The notes beneath the pieces were generated by a model. The model was not told the DNA's origin. It did no database searches and worked only from the letters and a program-made list of their open reading frames with translations. 35,107 nt of DNA from a virus. This document shows, piece by piece, positions 22,583 through 31,183 of the stretch; position 1 is the stretch's first letter; every line of letters starts with the position of its first letter. Position numbers and translations under genes: made by a program. The DNA lies in IMG/VR virus record IMGVR_UViG_3300010885_051823, positions 1 through 35,107 of that record; one strand, given 5' to 3'.

Positions 22583-22609
22583 CGCTAGCCGCCTACGGCT
22601 GAGCTAGCG
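22583..22609 (-). repeat. right-end hairpin of tnpB element 2
   Basis: CGCTAGC (22583-22589) pairs with GCTAGCG (22603-22609), with an inner AGCCG/CGGCT stem and CCTA loop. The tnpB stop codon lies inside the hairpin loop, the arrangement in which tnpB 3' ends double as guide-RNA scaffold. Confidence 0.75.
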
Positions 22610-23846
22610 GTTTCGGTTGCTTCGTCATAGTTTCTTGCTTCCAACCGCCACATTTTACTGTAGGTTTGGAAGTAGAGGATACTACTCCACAATTATTGAG
22701 GCTAGTTCCTAACCCCAGAGCGTAATTGAGCATTACTTTCGCTGCGGCCACGTCCCGATTTAAGGTACAGCCACAACTACAGCTATGCACTCGCTCGTTT
22801 AATTCTTTCTTCTTCTTAGCGCCACAATTAGGACAGGTTTGACTAGCGGCTATTTTGATTGGAACTTCGACAAATACTCCATCACACTCGCTTAATTTAT
22901 ATTTAATTAGTGAGGTTAGGTTGCCTATTCCAACATCCAAAAGGCTTCGATTTAATCCCGTCTTCTGGGCTTTTCTTTTGCTACCTTTCTTAGCCTTTTT
23001 AGTCATAGCCTTGATATTGAGTTTCTCTGTAGCAATTAGGCTATTACCGCTAACTAATTTTGCTGCTACTTTATGAGACCAATCTGTCCTTTGTCGTGTG
23101 ACTTTGTTCTGTAACTTACTTACATTCTTCCTAGCTTTTCTCCAGTTCTTAGAACCCTTAACTTTCTTCCTGAAGTTGGGCGCTTGTTTTCTTTTTAATG
23201 AACGAGATGCTTGCTTAACCTTAGCCCTAGACTGAGTTAGATACTTTGGATTATCTATCAAGGTACCATCGCTACAGGCTACGGCATGATTAACACCAAA
23301 ATCCAAGCCTATTGCACCCTGATCAGTTGTTCTAGTCGGCTCACAATCTACTGTTATGGATGCGTACCATTTGCCATCTTTAAAGATAATCGTACAAGTC
23401 TTAGGCATTCCCCAAGTTCTTGCTTTTCCTCTCATCTGGATAGAACCTAAATTGCTTAGATTTAGATAACCATTTTCTCCATTAGTAGTAGCTTTCCAAC
23501 CTGCTATACATGGGTAAGTCCAGCCCCTGTAATGGTGAAAAGACTTAAACTTTGGCTTACCTCCTAATCCATTGAAGAAACGTTGGTAGGCAAAATCTAC
23601 CCGTTTAACTGTCGCTTGTAGTGCATGACTCCCCAACTCTTTATAATCTGGCCAGCACTCTTTAAAAGCTGGTAAGAGGTTCTGCTGGTCAAAGTAATTG
23701 ATGGACTTTCCTAACTTTTCGTACTGTATCTTGCGTTCATGCAAGCAAGCATTATATAGTTGTTGATGCAACTTGCGCCAATTATGTAATTGCTTCTCTT
23801 GTGCTTGTTTTGGATACAGTCTAAAAGTTATTCGTCTGGTAGCCAT
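22593..23846 (-). CDS. tnpB: TnpB RNA-guided nuclease (intact)
   Basis: 417 residues, uninterrupted. The N-terminal helix-turn-helix/wedge part begins MATRRITFRLYPKQAQEKQL. Catalytic D182 (IGLDFGVNHA), E274 (IATEKLNI) and D365 (LNRDVAAAK) are present; zinc ligands C338/C341 and C356/C358 (CPNCG; CSCG). It is of the IS891/IS1341-like type, distinct from TnpB1. TnpB uses RNA from the element's 3' end to cut donor-type sites, which helps element retention. No tnpA is visible, so movement would need help in trans. Its base composition is clearly richer in G+C than the phage background, indicating recent arrival. Confidence 0.95.
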   Translation of the reverse strand: MATRRITFRLYPKQAQEKQLHNWRKLHQQLYNACLHERKIQYEKLGKSINYFDQQNLLPAFKECWPDYKELGSHALQATVKRVDFAYQRFFNGLGGKPKFKSFHHYRGWTYPCIAGWKATTNGENGYLNLSNLGSIQMRGKARTWGMPKTCTIIFKDGKWYASITVDCEPTRTTDQGAIGLDFGVNHAVACSDGTLIDNPKYLTQSRAKVKQASRSLKRKQAPNFRKKVKGSKNWRKARKNVSKLQNKVTRQRTDWSHKVAAKLVSGNSLIATEKLNIKAMTKKAKKGSKRKAQKTGLNRSLLDVGIGNLTSLIKYKLSECDGVFVEVPIKIAASQTCPNCGAKKKKELNERVHSCSCGCTLNRDVAAAKVMLNYALGLGTSLNNCGVVSSTSKPTVKCGGWKQETMTKQPKPLAQP

Positions 23847-23873
23847 GCGGTTAACTTTGTTAAAGTGTTACTA

Positions 23874-24584
23874 TCAATTATAGTCGTGCGGTTGGGGCTT
23901 TTCAATTGCACACAAAGCGTCCAAGGTTTCTAGTCGCATGAAAGATGTCACATTGTCGCAAAAAGATACGTAAACTTGTAGAGTCATTGTGGGAAAGAAA
24001 TCTCGAATAAGGTCACTGTCTTTGATGTCCCAACCCTCGGCGGATGCTCTGTTTCGCATCTGTTTTGCCCGTTCTCCAGTGATTGCCAGATTAATTTGGT
24101 CGTGCACCTCGGCATAAAGATTAGTTCTAGGTTTCCCGCCAATCCGTTCTAGCTGCAGTTTAATTTGATCTGTGAGTGCTAGTCGAGATTTGTCTTTGAG
24201 TCCATTTCTTAAATCAATGCGTTGAGTGTTGTAGTTGGAGTTTTTAGTGGTGGCTGAGCTTGTAACTTTGTAACCAGCTATTGTGTGAAGGTAAACTCGC
24301 ACACCTGCTTTTAATAGCTTTTTAGCCATTCGAGGATTATCATCTATAATCCATTCGACTATAGTATCCTCATCAATTAATTTAACACGTTGTAATCCGC
24401 CACCTGTCTGTATTTCAGCTATTTTAAAGCTCTTTTGGTTATCACCCGTACATCTTTTCGATATAGCAGGTTGAGACAATCCAGACATCCGAGCGTAACC
24501 ACGAATAGATGCAAATGTTTCGCCATTTTGCAAATCAATGATAATTTCTATACCATCGCAATCAAATCGTTGTAAACTGTTCAT
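23874..24584 (-). CDS. putative DNA-binding protein (BRO/KilA-like pattern, common cyanobacterial type)
   Basis: 236 residues. The N-terminal region GIEIIIDLQNGETFASIRGY then ARMSGLSQPAISKRC looks like a helix-turn-helix (ARMSGLSQPAISKR) preceded by a β-hairpin; DEDTIVEWIIDDNPRMAKKLL and GVRVYLHTIAGYKV follow, as in phage antirepressor-like and cyanobacterial proteins. The C-terminal half (TNLYAEVHDQINLAITGERA) is helical. A good Shine-Dalgarno (AGGAG) precedes the ATG. G+C is higher than in neighbours, as in the adjoining tnpB. Its last codons abut the tnpB element's left end, so the C-terminus may be altered. Function is inferred only from the fold pattern. Confidence 0.6.
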   Translation of the reverse strand: MNSLQRFDCDGIEIIIDLQNGETFASIRGYARMSGLSQPAISKRCTGDNQKSFKIAEIQTGGGLQRVKLIDEDTIVEWIIDDNPRMAKKLLKAGVRVYLHTIAGYKVTSSATTKNSNYNTQRIDLRNGLKDKSRLALTDQIKLQLERIGGKPRTNLYAEVHDQINLAITGERAKQMRNRASAEGWDIKDSDLIRDFFPTMTLQVYVSFCDNVTSFMRLETLDALCAIEKPQPHDYN

Positions 24585-24669
24585 TGGGATTACTCCTAGT
24601 TGTGTAGGTTTAATTCAAGTCGTCTAGATAAGTATTTCGAGTGCTTTTCTAGGCGCATTTTATATACTA

Positions 24670-24678
24670 ATTATATCA
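24670..24678 (-). promoter_or_regulatory. extended -10 promoter candidate
   Basis: TGATATAAT on the minus strand, an extended -10 box, about 90 bp before the start of the 236-residue gene. No -35 box is recognisable, which extended -10 promoters tolerate. Confidence 0.4.
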
Positions 24679-24725
24679 AAAAAAAAACAGTTTAATTTTG
24701 GTCTTTCAATTCTAAATATAACGAA

Positions 24726-25562
24726 TTAAAATAATTTTAATTGACTATTATTAATTGCATAATCTGAGCGTTTAATCCATATACATTCAGTTCTTTTTTT
24801 TATTACATCTTTCTTTTTTGAAGCACTCATCACAGTTTTAAACTCTATTTTTTCCCAATCATCGGGCATATTCCCCTGTGGATAACAACTCAAAATCATT
24901 GAACCTTGAATATTTTTTAATGTTTCAATTAAATTATTAAAATCTTCTGTTGTATATCCTTTGTAATGTCCTTGGTCAGTATTAATGTAAGGCGGATCGC
25001 AATAAAAAAAAGTTGTTAAACTATCCCATCTTTTTATACATTTAATAGCGTCTTGACAATTAATGTACACATTTTTTAACCTATCTATTATTTTTGGCAA
25101 TCTTTCTAAATGTGTAAAATAACCTGCACATTCATTTTGATTAATTAATCCAAAAGCCCATCCTGAATTTATTTTATTAGCAAAACTACAATTACATTGA
25201 ATAAAAGTAGCCCATGCGATTTCTAATTCTGAATATTTTTGAGGATTTTTATAAATTATTTTAGATTTATTATATTCCGATTCAGAATAAGGAGTAGATT
25301 CAATTAATTGTAATAATTCATTAGGATATAATTTAGCCATTCTATATATTATAACTAAATTGTTATTAATATCGTTAATAACTTCTTGGTAATCAGATTT
25401 ATTTTGTAAACAATGTTGTTTTTTAGCAAATAACATTGTACCCCCCCCCACAAAAGGTTCTACATATATATTATGTTTGGGTATATACGGTAATATTTTT
25501 GCAATAATTCTTTGTTTTCCGCCATAGTAAGAAACCATTGGTTTTAAATTAATTTTAGTCAT
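24726..25562 (-). CDS. Dam-type DNA adenine methyltransferase (class D12/MT-A70-like fold, D12)
   Basis: 278 residues from ATG 25562, chosen because it overlaps the upstream stop (ATGA); an ATG at 25577 would add five. Motifs of D12 adenine methylases in order: MVSYYGGKQRIIAKI, NIYVEPFVGGGTMLF (SAM binding), and FFYCDPPYINTDQGHY (catalytic DPPY). It methylates adenine in DNA, presumably to protect phage DNA or mark it. The C-terminus is NNSQLKLF, a sliding-clamp-binding motif, suggesting the enzyme travels with the phage clamp. No cognate restriction enzyme is seen, so it is an orphan. Confidence 0.92.
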   Translation of the reverse strand: MTKINLKPMVSYYGGKQRIIAKILPYIPKHNIYVEPFVGGGTMLFAKKQHCLQNKSDYQEVINDINNNLVIIYRMAKLYPNELLQLIESTPYSESEYNKSKIIYKNPQKYSELEIAWATFIQCNCSFANKINSGWAFGLINQNECAGYFTHLERLPKIIDRLKNVYINCQDAIKCIKRWDSLTTFFYCDPPYINTDQGHYKGYTTEDFNNLIETLKNIQGSMILSCYPQGNMPDDWEKIEFKTVMSASKKKDVIKKRTECIWIKRSDYAINNSQLKLF

Positions 25563-25951
25563 ACCACCAAAGGACATTTATTAACCACATTTGCACCTCC
25601 ATAACAGTCAGGTCTATACTTTTCAACCAGTTTTAAAACTAAATTTCTATGGGAAAACTGCTCAGGTTTTTCCCACGCCAATAAAGTCATATTTTCTTCT
25701 GGTTTTAAACTATTTAACCAATCTTGAATAACACACCAATTGTCTTTAATTTCTTCTCTATAAACCTTGGTGTATTGTTCCTCGGTGATTTTATTGGCTC
25801 GACCATTTCTTAAAAAAGATGCTTGGGGTATAAAAAACTTAAGCGGTGGTTCTAACTTAAATTTATATTCAAATGATGGAATACCAAAAGAAATAGGAAT
25901 TAACTTGCCATGTAAACAAGCATAATCATGGTAACAAGCTGTATAAATCAT
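25559..25951 (-). CDS. DUF488-like protein
   Basis: 130 residues. NMTLLAWEKPEQFSHRNLVL followed by KLVEKYRPDCYGG resembles the end of DUF488 proteins (LLCxEK...CHRxLV); the N-terminus is YTACYHDYACLHGKLIPISF. Function of the family is unknown. It is coupled at both ends by ATGA overlaps, to the 131-residue gene upstream and to the methylase downstream, so it may be functionally linked to the methylase. Confidence 0.5.
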   Translation of the reverse strand: MIYTACYHDYACLHGKLIPISFGIPSFEYKFKLEPPLKFFIPQASFLRNGRANKITEEQYTKVYREEIKDNWCVIQDWLNSLKPEENMTLLAWEKPEQFSHRNLVLKLVEKYRPDCYGGANVVNKCPLVV

Positions 25952-26343
25952 GGTGTCAAATCATCAAATCGATGTTTAGCTTGGAATAATATTGTGTATA
26001 GTTTTTCTGCCACCATAGCAGGCAATATGTGAGCGTTATAAGCATATAAAATAGATTGACCGTTATCTAATTTAATATGTTTTTCAAAAGTTAAAATAAT
26101 GTCAGTACTGTTATCTACAGCGCTAACTACAACCGTTTCATCATAATTTTGCTCATCTGTAATTAAGAAAATATCAAGAACATTTTCATCGTCATCATCA
26201 AAAATGACATCTTTAATGCGTTCTATCTTTTTCCAAATTTTCTGTAAAATCGTTAATACAGCCTGAATCTTTTGCATAGCGGCAAATCCTTTGTTTAACT
26301 TCTTCTTTACTGATTGGTCTGCCCCAAGATGGACGTGGTACAT
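25948..26343 (-). CDS. hypothetical protein with uncertain start
   Basis: 131 residues from ATG 26343, or 109 from ATG 26277. The first version overlaps the 61-residue zinc-type gene by 131 bp in another frame; the second by 65 bp. The second is likelier, since the sequence after it (QAVLTILQKIWKKIERIKDV) reads as a normal helix followed by an Asp cluster (DDDDEN) and β-rich C-terminus. Family not recognised. Confidence 0.5.
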   Translation of the reverse strand: MYHVHLGADQSVKKKLNKGFAAMQKIQAVLTILQKIWKKIERIKDVIFDDDDENVLDIFLITDEQNYDETVVVSAVDNSTDIILTFEKHIKLDNGQSILYAYNAHILPAMVAEKLYTILFQAKHRFDDLTP

Positions 26344-26398
26344 TATCTACAAATTTCATCGAACAAGCTGGACATATTTGTGTATTTAATTCATTCAT
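26213..26398 (-). CDS. small zinc-binding-type protein
   Basis: 61 residues with CPACSMKF (C9, C12) and a second Cys pair RICRYAKDSGCIN (C39, C46), plus basic patches. The cysteine layout suggests one zinc site. It overlaps the next gene in a different frame; both look protein-like, so real overlap is likely. Not recognised further. Confidence 0.5.
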   Translation of the reverse strand: MNELNTQICPACSMKFVDNVPRPSWGRPISKEEVKQRICRYAKDSGCINDFTENLEKDRTH

Positions 26399-26463
26399 GG
26401 TTTTTTTAATATGTTTAAGGTTAAGAATAAATTAATTAAAATCTATTCTTAACCCAATAATAA

Positions 26464-26661
26464 TTAATTAGCTTGTAATTTGCTTAAAAAATCTTGTTGA
26501 ACTACTGGATCATCAATAATAATAGTATCATTTTCTTCAGTTGATAAATAAATAGTTAAATCTTTTTCATCTAAATCTTCATAAACATAAGTAACATTGT
26601 CGAGGTTAATACGATAAATGCCATTGTCTTGAGGATTTAAAACTGTAATAAATTTACTCAT
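26464..26661 (-). CDS. hypothetical protein
   Basis: 65 residues, acidic and β-rich (YRINLDNVTYVYEDLDEKDL), ending FLSKLQAN. Not recognised. A GGAGA ribosome site lies 6 nt before the ATG. It follows nrdB by 38 bp in the same direction. Confidence 0.6.
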   Translation of the reverse strand: MSKFITVLNPQDNGIYRINLDNVTYVYEDLDEKDLTIYLSTEENDTIIIDDPVVQQDFLSKLQAN

Positions 26662-26699
26662 TTGTAATCTCCGTAAAGGTTCTTGAATTTATTCTAACC

Positions 26700-27743
26700 T
26701 TAAAAATCCCACCCTTTTTTGTCGTTATTAATTTGATAAGAAGGCACGGATTCAAAAAAGTTACTTTTGGTGTGTCCTTTATCTTCTAAATCAGCAAATC
26801 TTTCTAAATGCTGATAAGGGTTAATTATCTTATCATTTAATCCCGTAACACCTATGGCTTTTAATCGAGTATCAATTAAATAATTGACATAGGTATCAGT
26901 AGATTGTTTAGTTATCCCAAGAATGTTATTTTGGCATACGTGGCTATTCCAAGTTTTTTCATTGTTACTAGCATCTTTAAACATGGCATGAAGGTTGTCC
27001 TGAGAGAAAACTTTCCTTACCTCAGAATCTGTTGAGTTTTCATATTGTTTTTTAGCTTCAACAATTAAGTTTTGATAAAGTCGCACGTGTGACAATTCAT
27101 CTCTGTGAATCAACTTGATAATATCTGCAGTTCCTGGCATCAATGACCTTGTAGCCAAAGTGTAGAAAAACATAAAGCCACAGTAGAAATAGACACCTTC
27201 TAGGATGTAATCAGCAATGAGCGCTTGTAAATAGCTGGTCAAACTGCCATCATCAATGAACCCCTGATAAAGTTTAGAAATGGTTTCACATCGTTGACGC
27301 AGTATTTCATCTTGTCGCCAAAGCTCATAAATAGAATCTCTTTCAGATTTAGGTATTAATGTCTCTATGAGCACTTGGTAAGACTGCGAGTGCATTGCTT
27401 CTTGTGAAGTTTGTTCAACTAAACAAATATTAATTTCAGGAGCACTAATAGGCTTTTTGATATTGTGAATATTGTTAAGTTGTATGGAATCTAAAAAAAC
27501 TAAAAAACCTAAAATCTTGTTAAAAGCATTTCTTTCAAAATCTGTCAATTTCTTATAATCATTGACATCTTGGGTTAAATCTATTTTTTCAGGAATCCAG
27601 AACTGACTCCTCATTTGTTGGTAAAGACTGTATGCCCAAGGTCTTGCTATATTGTTCAATTGACAAATACCTGTGGTATTTCCTTCAAAAATAGTAGGGT
27701 GGGGATCTTGTCCATTAGGATTAAATAATTGATTAATGTGCAT
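26700..27743 (-). CDS. nrdB: class Ia ribonucleotide reductase small subunit
   Basis: 347 residues from ATG 27743, chosen because AAGGAG lies 5 nt upstream; an ATG at 27761 would add six. With this start the di-iron ligands fall at D85, E115, H118, E182, E216, H219 (LDSIQ, EAMHSQSY, ILEGVYFY, RDELSHV) and the radical tyrosine at Y122, close to classical numbering. All ligands and the tyrosine are present, so it is the tyrosyl-radical type. It pairs with NrdA to reduce NDPs. The stop of the upstream 103-residue gene overlaps its start by 11 bp. Confidence 0.95.
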   Translation of the reverse strand: MHINQLFNPNGQDPHPTIFEGNTTGICQLNNIARPWAYSLYQQMRSQFWIPEKIDLTQDVNDYKKLTDFERNAFNKILGFLVFLDSIQLNNIHNIKKPISAPEINICLVEQTSQEAMHSQSYQVLIETLIPKSERDSIYELWRQDEILRQRCETISKLYQGFIDDGSLTSYLQALIADYILEGVYFYCGFMFFYTLATRSLMPGTADIIKLIHRDELSHVRLYQNLIVEAKKQYENSTDSEVRKVFSQDNLHAMFKDASNNEKTWNSHVCQNNILGITKQSTDTYVNYLIDTRLKAIGVTGLNDKIINPYQHLERFADLEDKGHTKSNFFESVPSYQINNDKKGWDF

Positions 27744-28044
27744 TTTTCTCCTTAATAGCATTAAAAAACATAAAATATTGGTGCATCCGCATAATTAACA
27801 TTGAAATTAAAAAATCTTTTTCTACAACATCAGCTAATTCTTTTATTTTTTCTGCTGATGCTAAATAATTTAATTCTAAAAAAGGATTTTCTTCAATTTG
27901 AACTCTGGTTTGTCCAATTTTTTTAGTGTAATCAATAATTAATTCAACTATTAATTCTTTAGAAGATTGCAAATTATCTACTACGGCTTTACGTAATGCA
28001 AATTCTTGTTCAGTAGTAATTGGTTTTAATTGTGGAATATTCAT
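27733..28044 (-). CDS. hypothetical protein between nrdB and nrdA
   Basis: 103 residues, helical (FALRKAVVDNLQSSKELIVE; KIKELADVVEKDFLISMLIM), no known family. Its start directly follows the stop of the 106-residue gene (TAAATG) with a GGAG site inside that gene, and its 3' end overlaps nrdB. Tight coupling in the reductase operon suggests a related accessory role, unproven. Confidence 0.6.
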   Translation of the reverse strand: MNIPQLKPITTEQEFALRKAVVDNLQSSKELIVELIIDYTKKIGQTRVQIEENPFLELNYLASAEKIKELADVVEKDFLISMLIMRMHQYFMFFNAIKEKNAH

Positions 28045-28365
28045 TTAACTCCGTTTTTTAGTTTCAGCATTTATTAACTCAGCGCTCAATTCATCCATAC
28101 GATACACAAATTTTAATGGCAACAAATAAGTTACTGGTGTTCCTTCTTCAGAAATGGCTTTCATTTCTGATAACAATTGATTAAACATGGTGCAAATATC
28201 ATCTTTAATAATTGCAGAAGTTCTAACTTGTGTTGCTTCATATTTATTGTGTGGGATGTGGGGGTATGGTGACATTTTTAAAAAGAATTGAATTTTATCA
28301 ATTACATCTTTTAAAAAAAATCCAATTAACCCACCACCGACAAATACTATTAACCGCAAAATCAT
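28045..28365 (-). CDS. hypothetical protein with N-terminal membrane segment
   Basis: 106 residues. Residues 2-18 (ILRLIVFVGGGLIGFFL) form one membrane segment; the rest is soluble and helical (MFNQLLSEMKAISEEG). Not recognised. It lies 13 bp after nrdA and abuts the next gene. Confidence 0.6.
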   Translation of the reverse strand: MILRLIVFVGGGLIGFFLKDVIDKIQFFLKMSPYPHIPHNKYEATQVRTSAIIKDDICTMFNQLLSEMKAISEEGTPVTYLLPLKFVYRMDELSAELINAETKKRS

Positions 28366-28378
28366 TTTACATACCCCA

Positions 28379-30643
28379 TTAATTTTTACAACTTGTACAT
28401 TCTACATTAACTGATTGCCATTTATCTTCTGGCACAGTTCTTATATAGTAAATAGCTTTTACTTTTTGTTTCCAAGCAGAAAATAAAATACTATAAATAT
28501 TTTTTGGCTCTACATTATTTAGATTAAAAAGTAATTCCATAGAAATTCCAGTATCTATCCATTTTTGAATAGCTGCTACGGTATTTACTATAATTTGTTG
28601 ATCTAAATGTTTATTTTCCTCGTAAAACCAGAAATATTTGTCAATAAAAGGAGGAGCAACAGGCAAACTTCCTTTAGCTTTATCAAAAAATAATCTGCTA
28701 TGTGTGGGTAAAATTGACGCTGTACAGCCTTGTATTAAAGATGATGAAGTATTAGGAGCAATAGCTAAAACTTGACTATTTCTAATTCCAAATTCAGCTA
28801 ATTCATCAAACAATCTTTCCCATCTTGAATAATTGGAAGCATTAACTTTATACCAAGCTTTATCTTGACAATTAATTAATCCTTTATGCCATTCAGATTG
28901 TCGATAAGCAATAAAAGATCCTCTTACTTTGGCTAAATCAATTGATGCTTTGTAAGCATGATAGGCTATATCTTCAAACAACAAGTTAATATTAGCTAAA
29001 TTTTTAGTGTAACTAAATTCTTTTTTAACCAACCAATCCGCTAATCCCATTACACCTACACCGATAACTCGATATTTGTAATGATGTCTAGCCGCTAATT
29101 CAATGGGTGGTGTAGCTACATTTAAAGAATTATCTAATATAGTTACAGCTAATTTAGTTATTTGAGGCAATTCATCATCATTAATTTGAGATAAATTGAG
29201 AGACACTAGATCACAAGCATGTGTTTCGTATGGTGACACATTGCTAAAACTTTCGGTACAAAGATTTACTGAGGGAATATAACCACCATCTTTATTAGGA
29301 TTAGCTTGGTTAATCGTATCTTTAAAAGCCAAATAAGGAAGACCTGTGTCTAATTGGTTTCTCATAATTTGCTTAAACAAGTCTTTGGCTTTGACTCGTT
29401 TATAAAGAGTGATTTCAGATGCTGACTGAGTTCCTCCGACATTGCAACTAAATAAATCTTTATTACCTAAAATTTCGCTTTCAATGACGGCATAAGCTTC
29501 CTCAAATTCTTTTCCCCAAAGAGTTGCTAAGTCGTATTTAAAAACTTTTTGAACTTCGTATGGATCAACTAAAGTCCATTCCTCATCCTGTTCTACTCGT
29601 TGCATAAACAGATCGGGAATGACTATTTGAGGAAAAATATCATAAGCTTTGCGCCTGTGGTCACCATGTTCAGTTTGCAATTCTAAAAACTCAGGAACAT
29701 CTAAATGCCAAATATCTAGAGCTACAGTAATGGCACCTGCCCTACGACCACCTTGATTAACAGCCAATGCAGTGTCGTTGAGAATTTTTACCCAAGGTAC
29801 GACTCCCCCTGATGAATTGGGACGATTTCTGACCCAAGAACCTGCTGCCCTTATTTTGGATAGACATACACCTAGTCCTCCTCCCTGTTTGGAAATTTCA
29901 GCGCATTGAGCTACTACTTTGAAAATATTAGTTAAATCATCTTGAACATCTAAAATAAAACAACTAGTAACACTTTGGTTCGGCTGTCTTAAATTAGACA
30001 ACATTGGACTGGCTAAACTAATTTTCCGTTGTGATACAGCTTTATAAATTTCTTGTGCTAATAATAAGCAATTTTCTTTGTTTGTATCATACGGTAAAGT
30101 TCCTGAGGCTAGCAATAAAGCAGTAACTAAATACGCTTCTTGCAACAATTCATCTGGTAATAAATATCTTGAAATTAATAGACTTGTTCCAGCATAGTCG
30201 TACTCTTTATCAGCGTTAACATTAAGCCAGTTACAAGCTTCTTCAATGTCATCTAACCTGTAATGTTCTATTAATTTTGGGTTATAAATCCCTTGATTAA
30301 TTTTGTTTTTGATGGATTTAAAACTTGAAGAATAGATATCGTTAATATCTGTTAATTGGCGTTTAACTTTAATATCTTTCCATAATGCCCACATATGGAG
30401 TCTACCTGCAACATAACGCCAATTAGGATATTCAGGAGTGCATAATTCTAGGCAATTAGAAATCAAATTTTCTTGAATTTCGCTAGTTGTAATCACGTCT
30501 TTTAATCTTGCGTTAAATACTGCTTCTAATTCCACAGCATTAACATTTTCAATCCCCACACAAGCCCACTCTACAACTGCTTTGATTCTAGAAATATCTA
30601 AAGGTGTGAGTTTACCATTTCTATGCTTTACCTGAATATCCAT
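28379..30643 (-). CDS. nrdA: class Ia ribonucleotide reductase large subunit
   Basis: 754 residues. N-terminal ATP-cone (residues 1-90, KHRNGKLTPLDISRIKAVVE), then the reductase barrel: SVTSCFIL (active-site Cys), NLCTESF (Cys and Glu of the radical site), HACDLVSLNLS (third Cys), PNTSSSLIQGCTASILP, the radical-transfer tyrosines Y732-Y733 (AIYYIRT) and the redox pair C749/C752 in CTSCKN at the very end. A full set, so it looks active. It uses NrdB's radical to make dNDPs. It is followed by two small genes and nrdB in one operon. Confidence 0.96.
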   Translation of the reverse strand: MDIQVKHRNGKLTPLDISRIKAVVEWACVGIENVNAVELEAVFNARLKDVITTSEIQENLISNCLELCTPEYPNWRYVAGRLHMWALWKDIKVKRQLTDINDIYSSSFKSIKNKINQGIYNPKLIEHYRLDDIEEACNWLNVNADKEYDYAGTSLLISRYLLPDELLQEAYLVTALLLASGTLPYDTNKENCLLLAQEIYKAVSQRKISLASPMLSNLRQPNQSVTSCFILDVQDDLTNIFKVVAQCAEISKQGGGLGVCLSKIRAAGSWVRNRPNSSGGVVPWVKILNDTALAVNQGGRRAGAITVALDIWHLDVPEFLELQTEHGDHRRKAYDIFPQIVIPDLFMQRVEQDEEWTLVDPYEVQKVFKYDLATLWGKEFEEAYAVIESEILGNKDLFSCNVGGTQSASEITLYKRVKAKDLFKQIMRNQLDTGLPYLAFKDTINQANPNKDGGYIPSVNLCTESFSNVSPYETHACDLVSLNLSQINDDELPQITKLAVTILDNSLNVATPPIELAARHHYKYRVIGVGVMGLADWLVKKEFSYTKNLANINLLFEDIAYHAYKASIDLAKVRGSFIAYRQSEWHKGLINCQDKAWYKVNASNYSRWERLFDELAEFGIRNSQVLAIAPNTSSSLIQGCTASILPTHSRLFFDKAKGSLPVAPPFIDKYFWFYEENKHLDQQIIVNTVAAIQKWIDTGISMELLFNLNNVEPKNIYSILFSAWKQKVKAIYYIRTVPEDKWQSVNVECTSCKN

Positions 30644-30657
30644 TTTCTTGATTCCTA

Positions 30658-31149
30658 TTATTCAAAAATTAAATCCAATGTTAATTGCTGTATCCAAGGG
30701 TTTTTAAAAATCCTTGCGTTGTCTGTGGATTGCCAGCCCCACTCTTTTAGCTTGTCAATTAGAAAATCCATAATGTCTAGAGTTTCTATTTCGTCTAAAA
30801 TCTCTTCAGGAAAAAGGATTTTAAAAACGGTGTAAAGAGCAACTACTGGTTTATCACTAATTTGTTTTTGTACAATACCTTCCCAGTTTAAAGGTAAAGA
30901 TTTAGGAAGTTCTTCTAACCAAAAATCACTAGTTTTAGATGGCTCAAAGTTTTTAATTAATTCTCCTGTAGTGGCTATAGAAAGATATCTAATGGCAATA
31001 TCATGGTCTTTGTCGCCATACTTTTGCCTGAGTCTTTCAGCTTCTGCAATTTGTTTAGGACTAGCGTATTTAATTAAAACTTCGTACGGTGGTAAACGAT
31101 ATTTACGTTTGGTGACTTGAGAGTTTTTCGCAAGAGTAGTAGTAACCAT
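30658..31149 (-). CDS. hypothetical protein with C-terminal clamp-binding-type motif
   Basis: 163 residues. A basic N-terminus (KNSQVTKRKYRLPPYEVLIK), an acidic helical centre (PEEILDEIETLDIMDFLIDK) and the end QQLTLDLIFE, which contains the hexapeptide QLxLxL (QLTLDL) known to bind bacterial sliding clamps. Family not recognised. It lies 34 bp after the primase-helicase and 14 bp before nrdA, so a replication accessory role is likely. Confidence 0.6.
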   Translation of the reverse strand: MVTTTLAKNSQVTKRKYRLPPYEVLIKYASPKQIAEAERLRQKYGDKDHDIAIRYLSIATTGELIKNFEPSKTSDFWLEELPKSLPLNWEGIVQKQISDKPVVALYTVFKILFPEEILDEIETLDIMDFLIDKLKEWGWQSTDNARIFKNPWIQQLTLDLIFE

Positions 31150-31183
31150 CTGAACACTTAAGGTAGGGTTAGTAGCGTAAATA

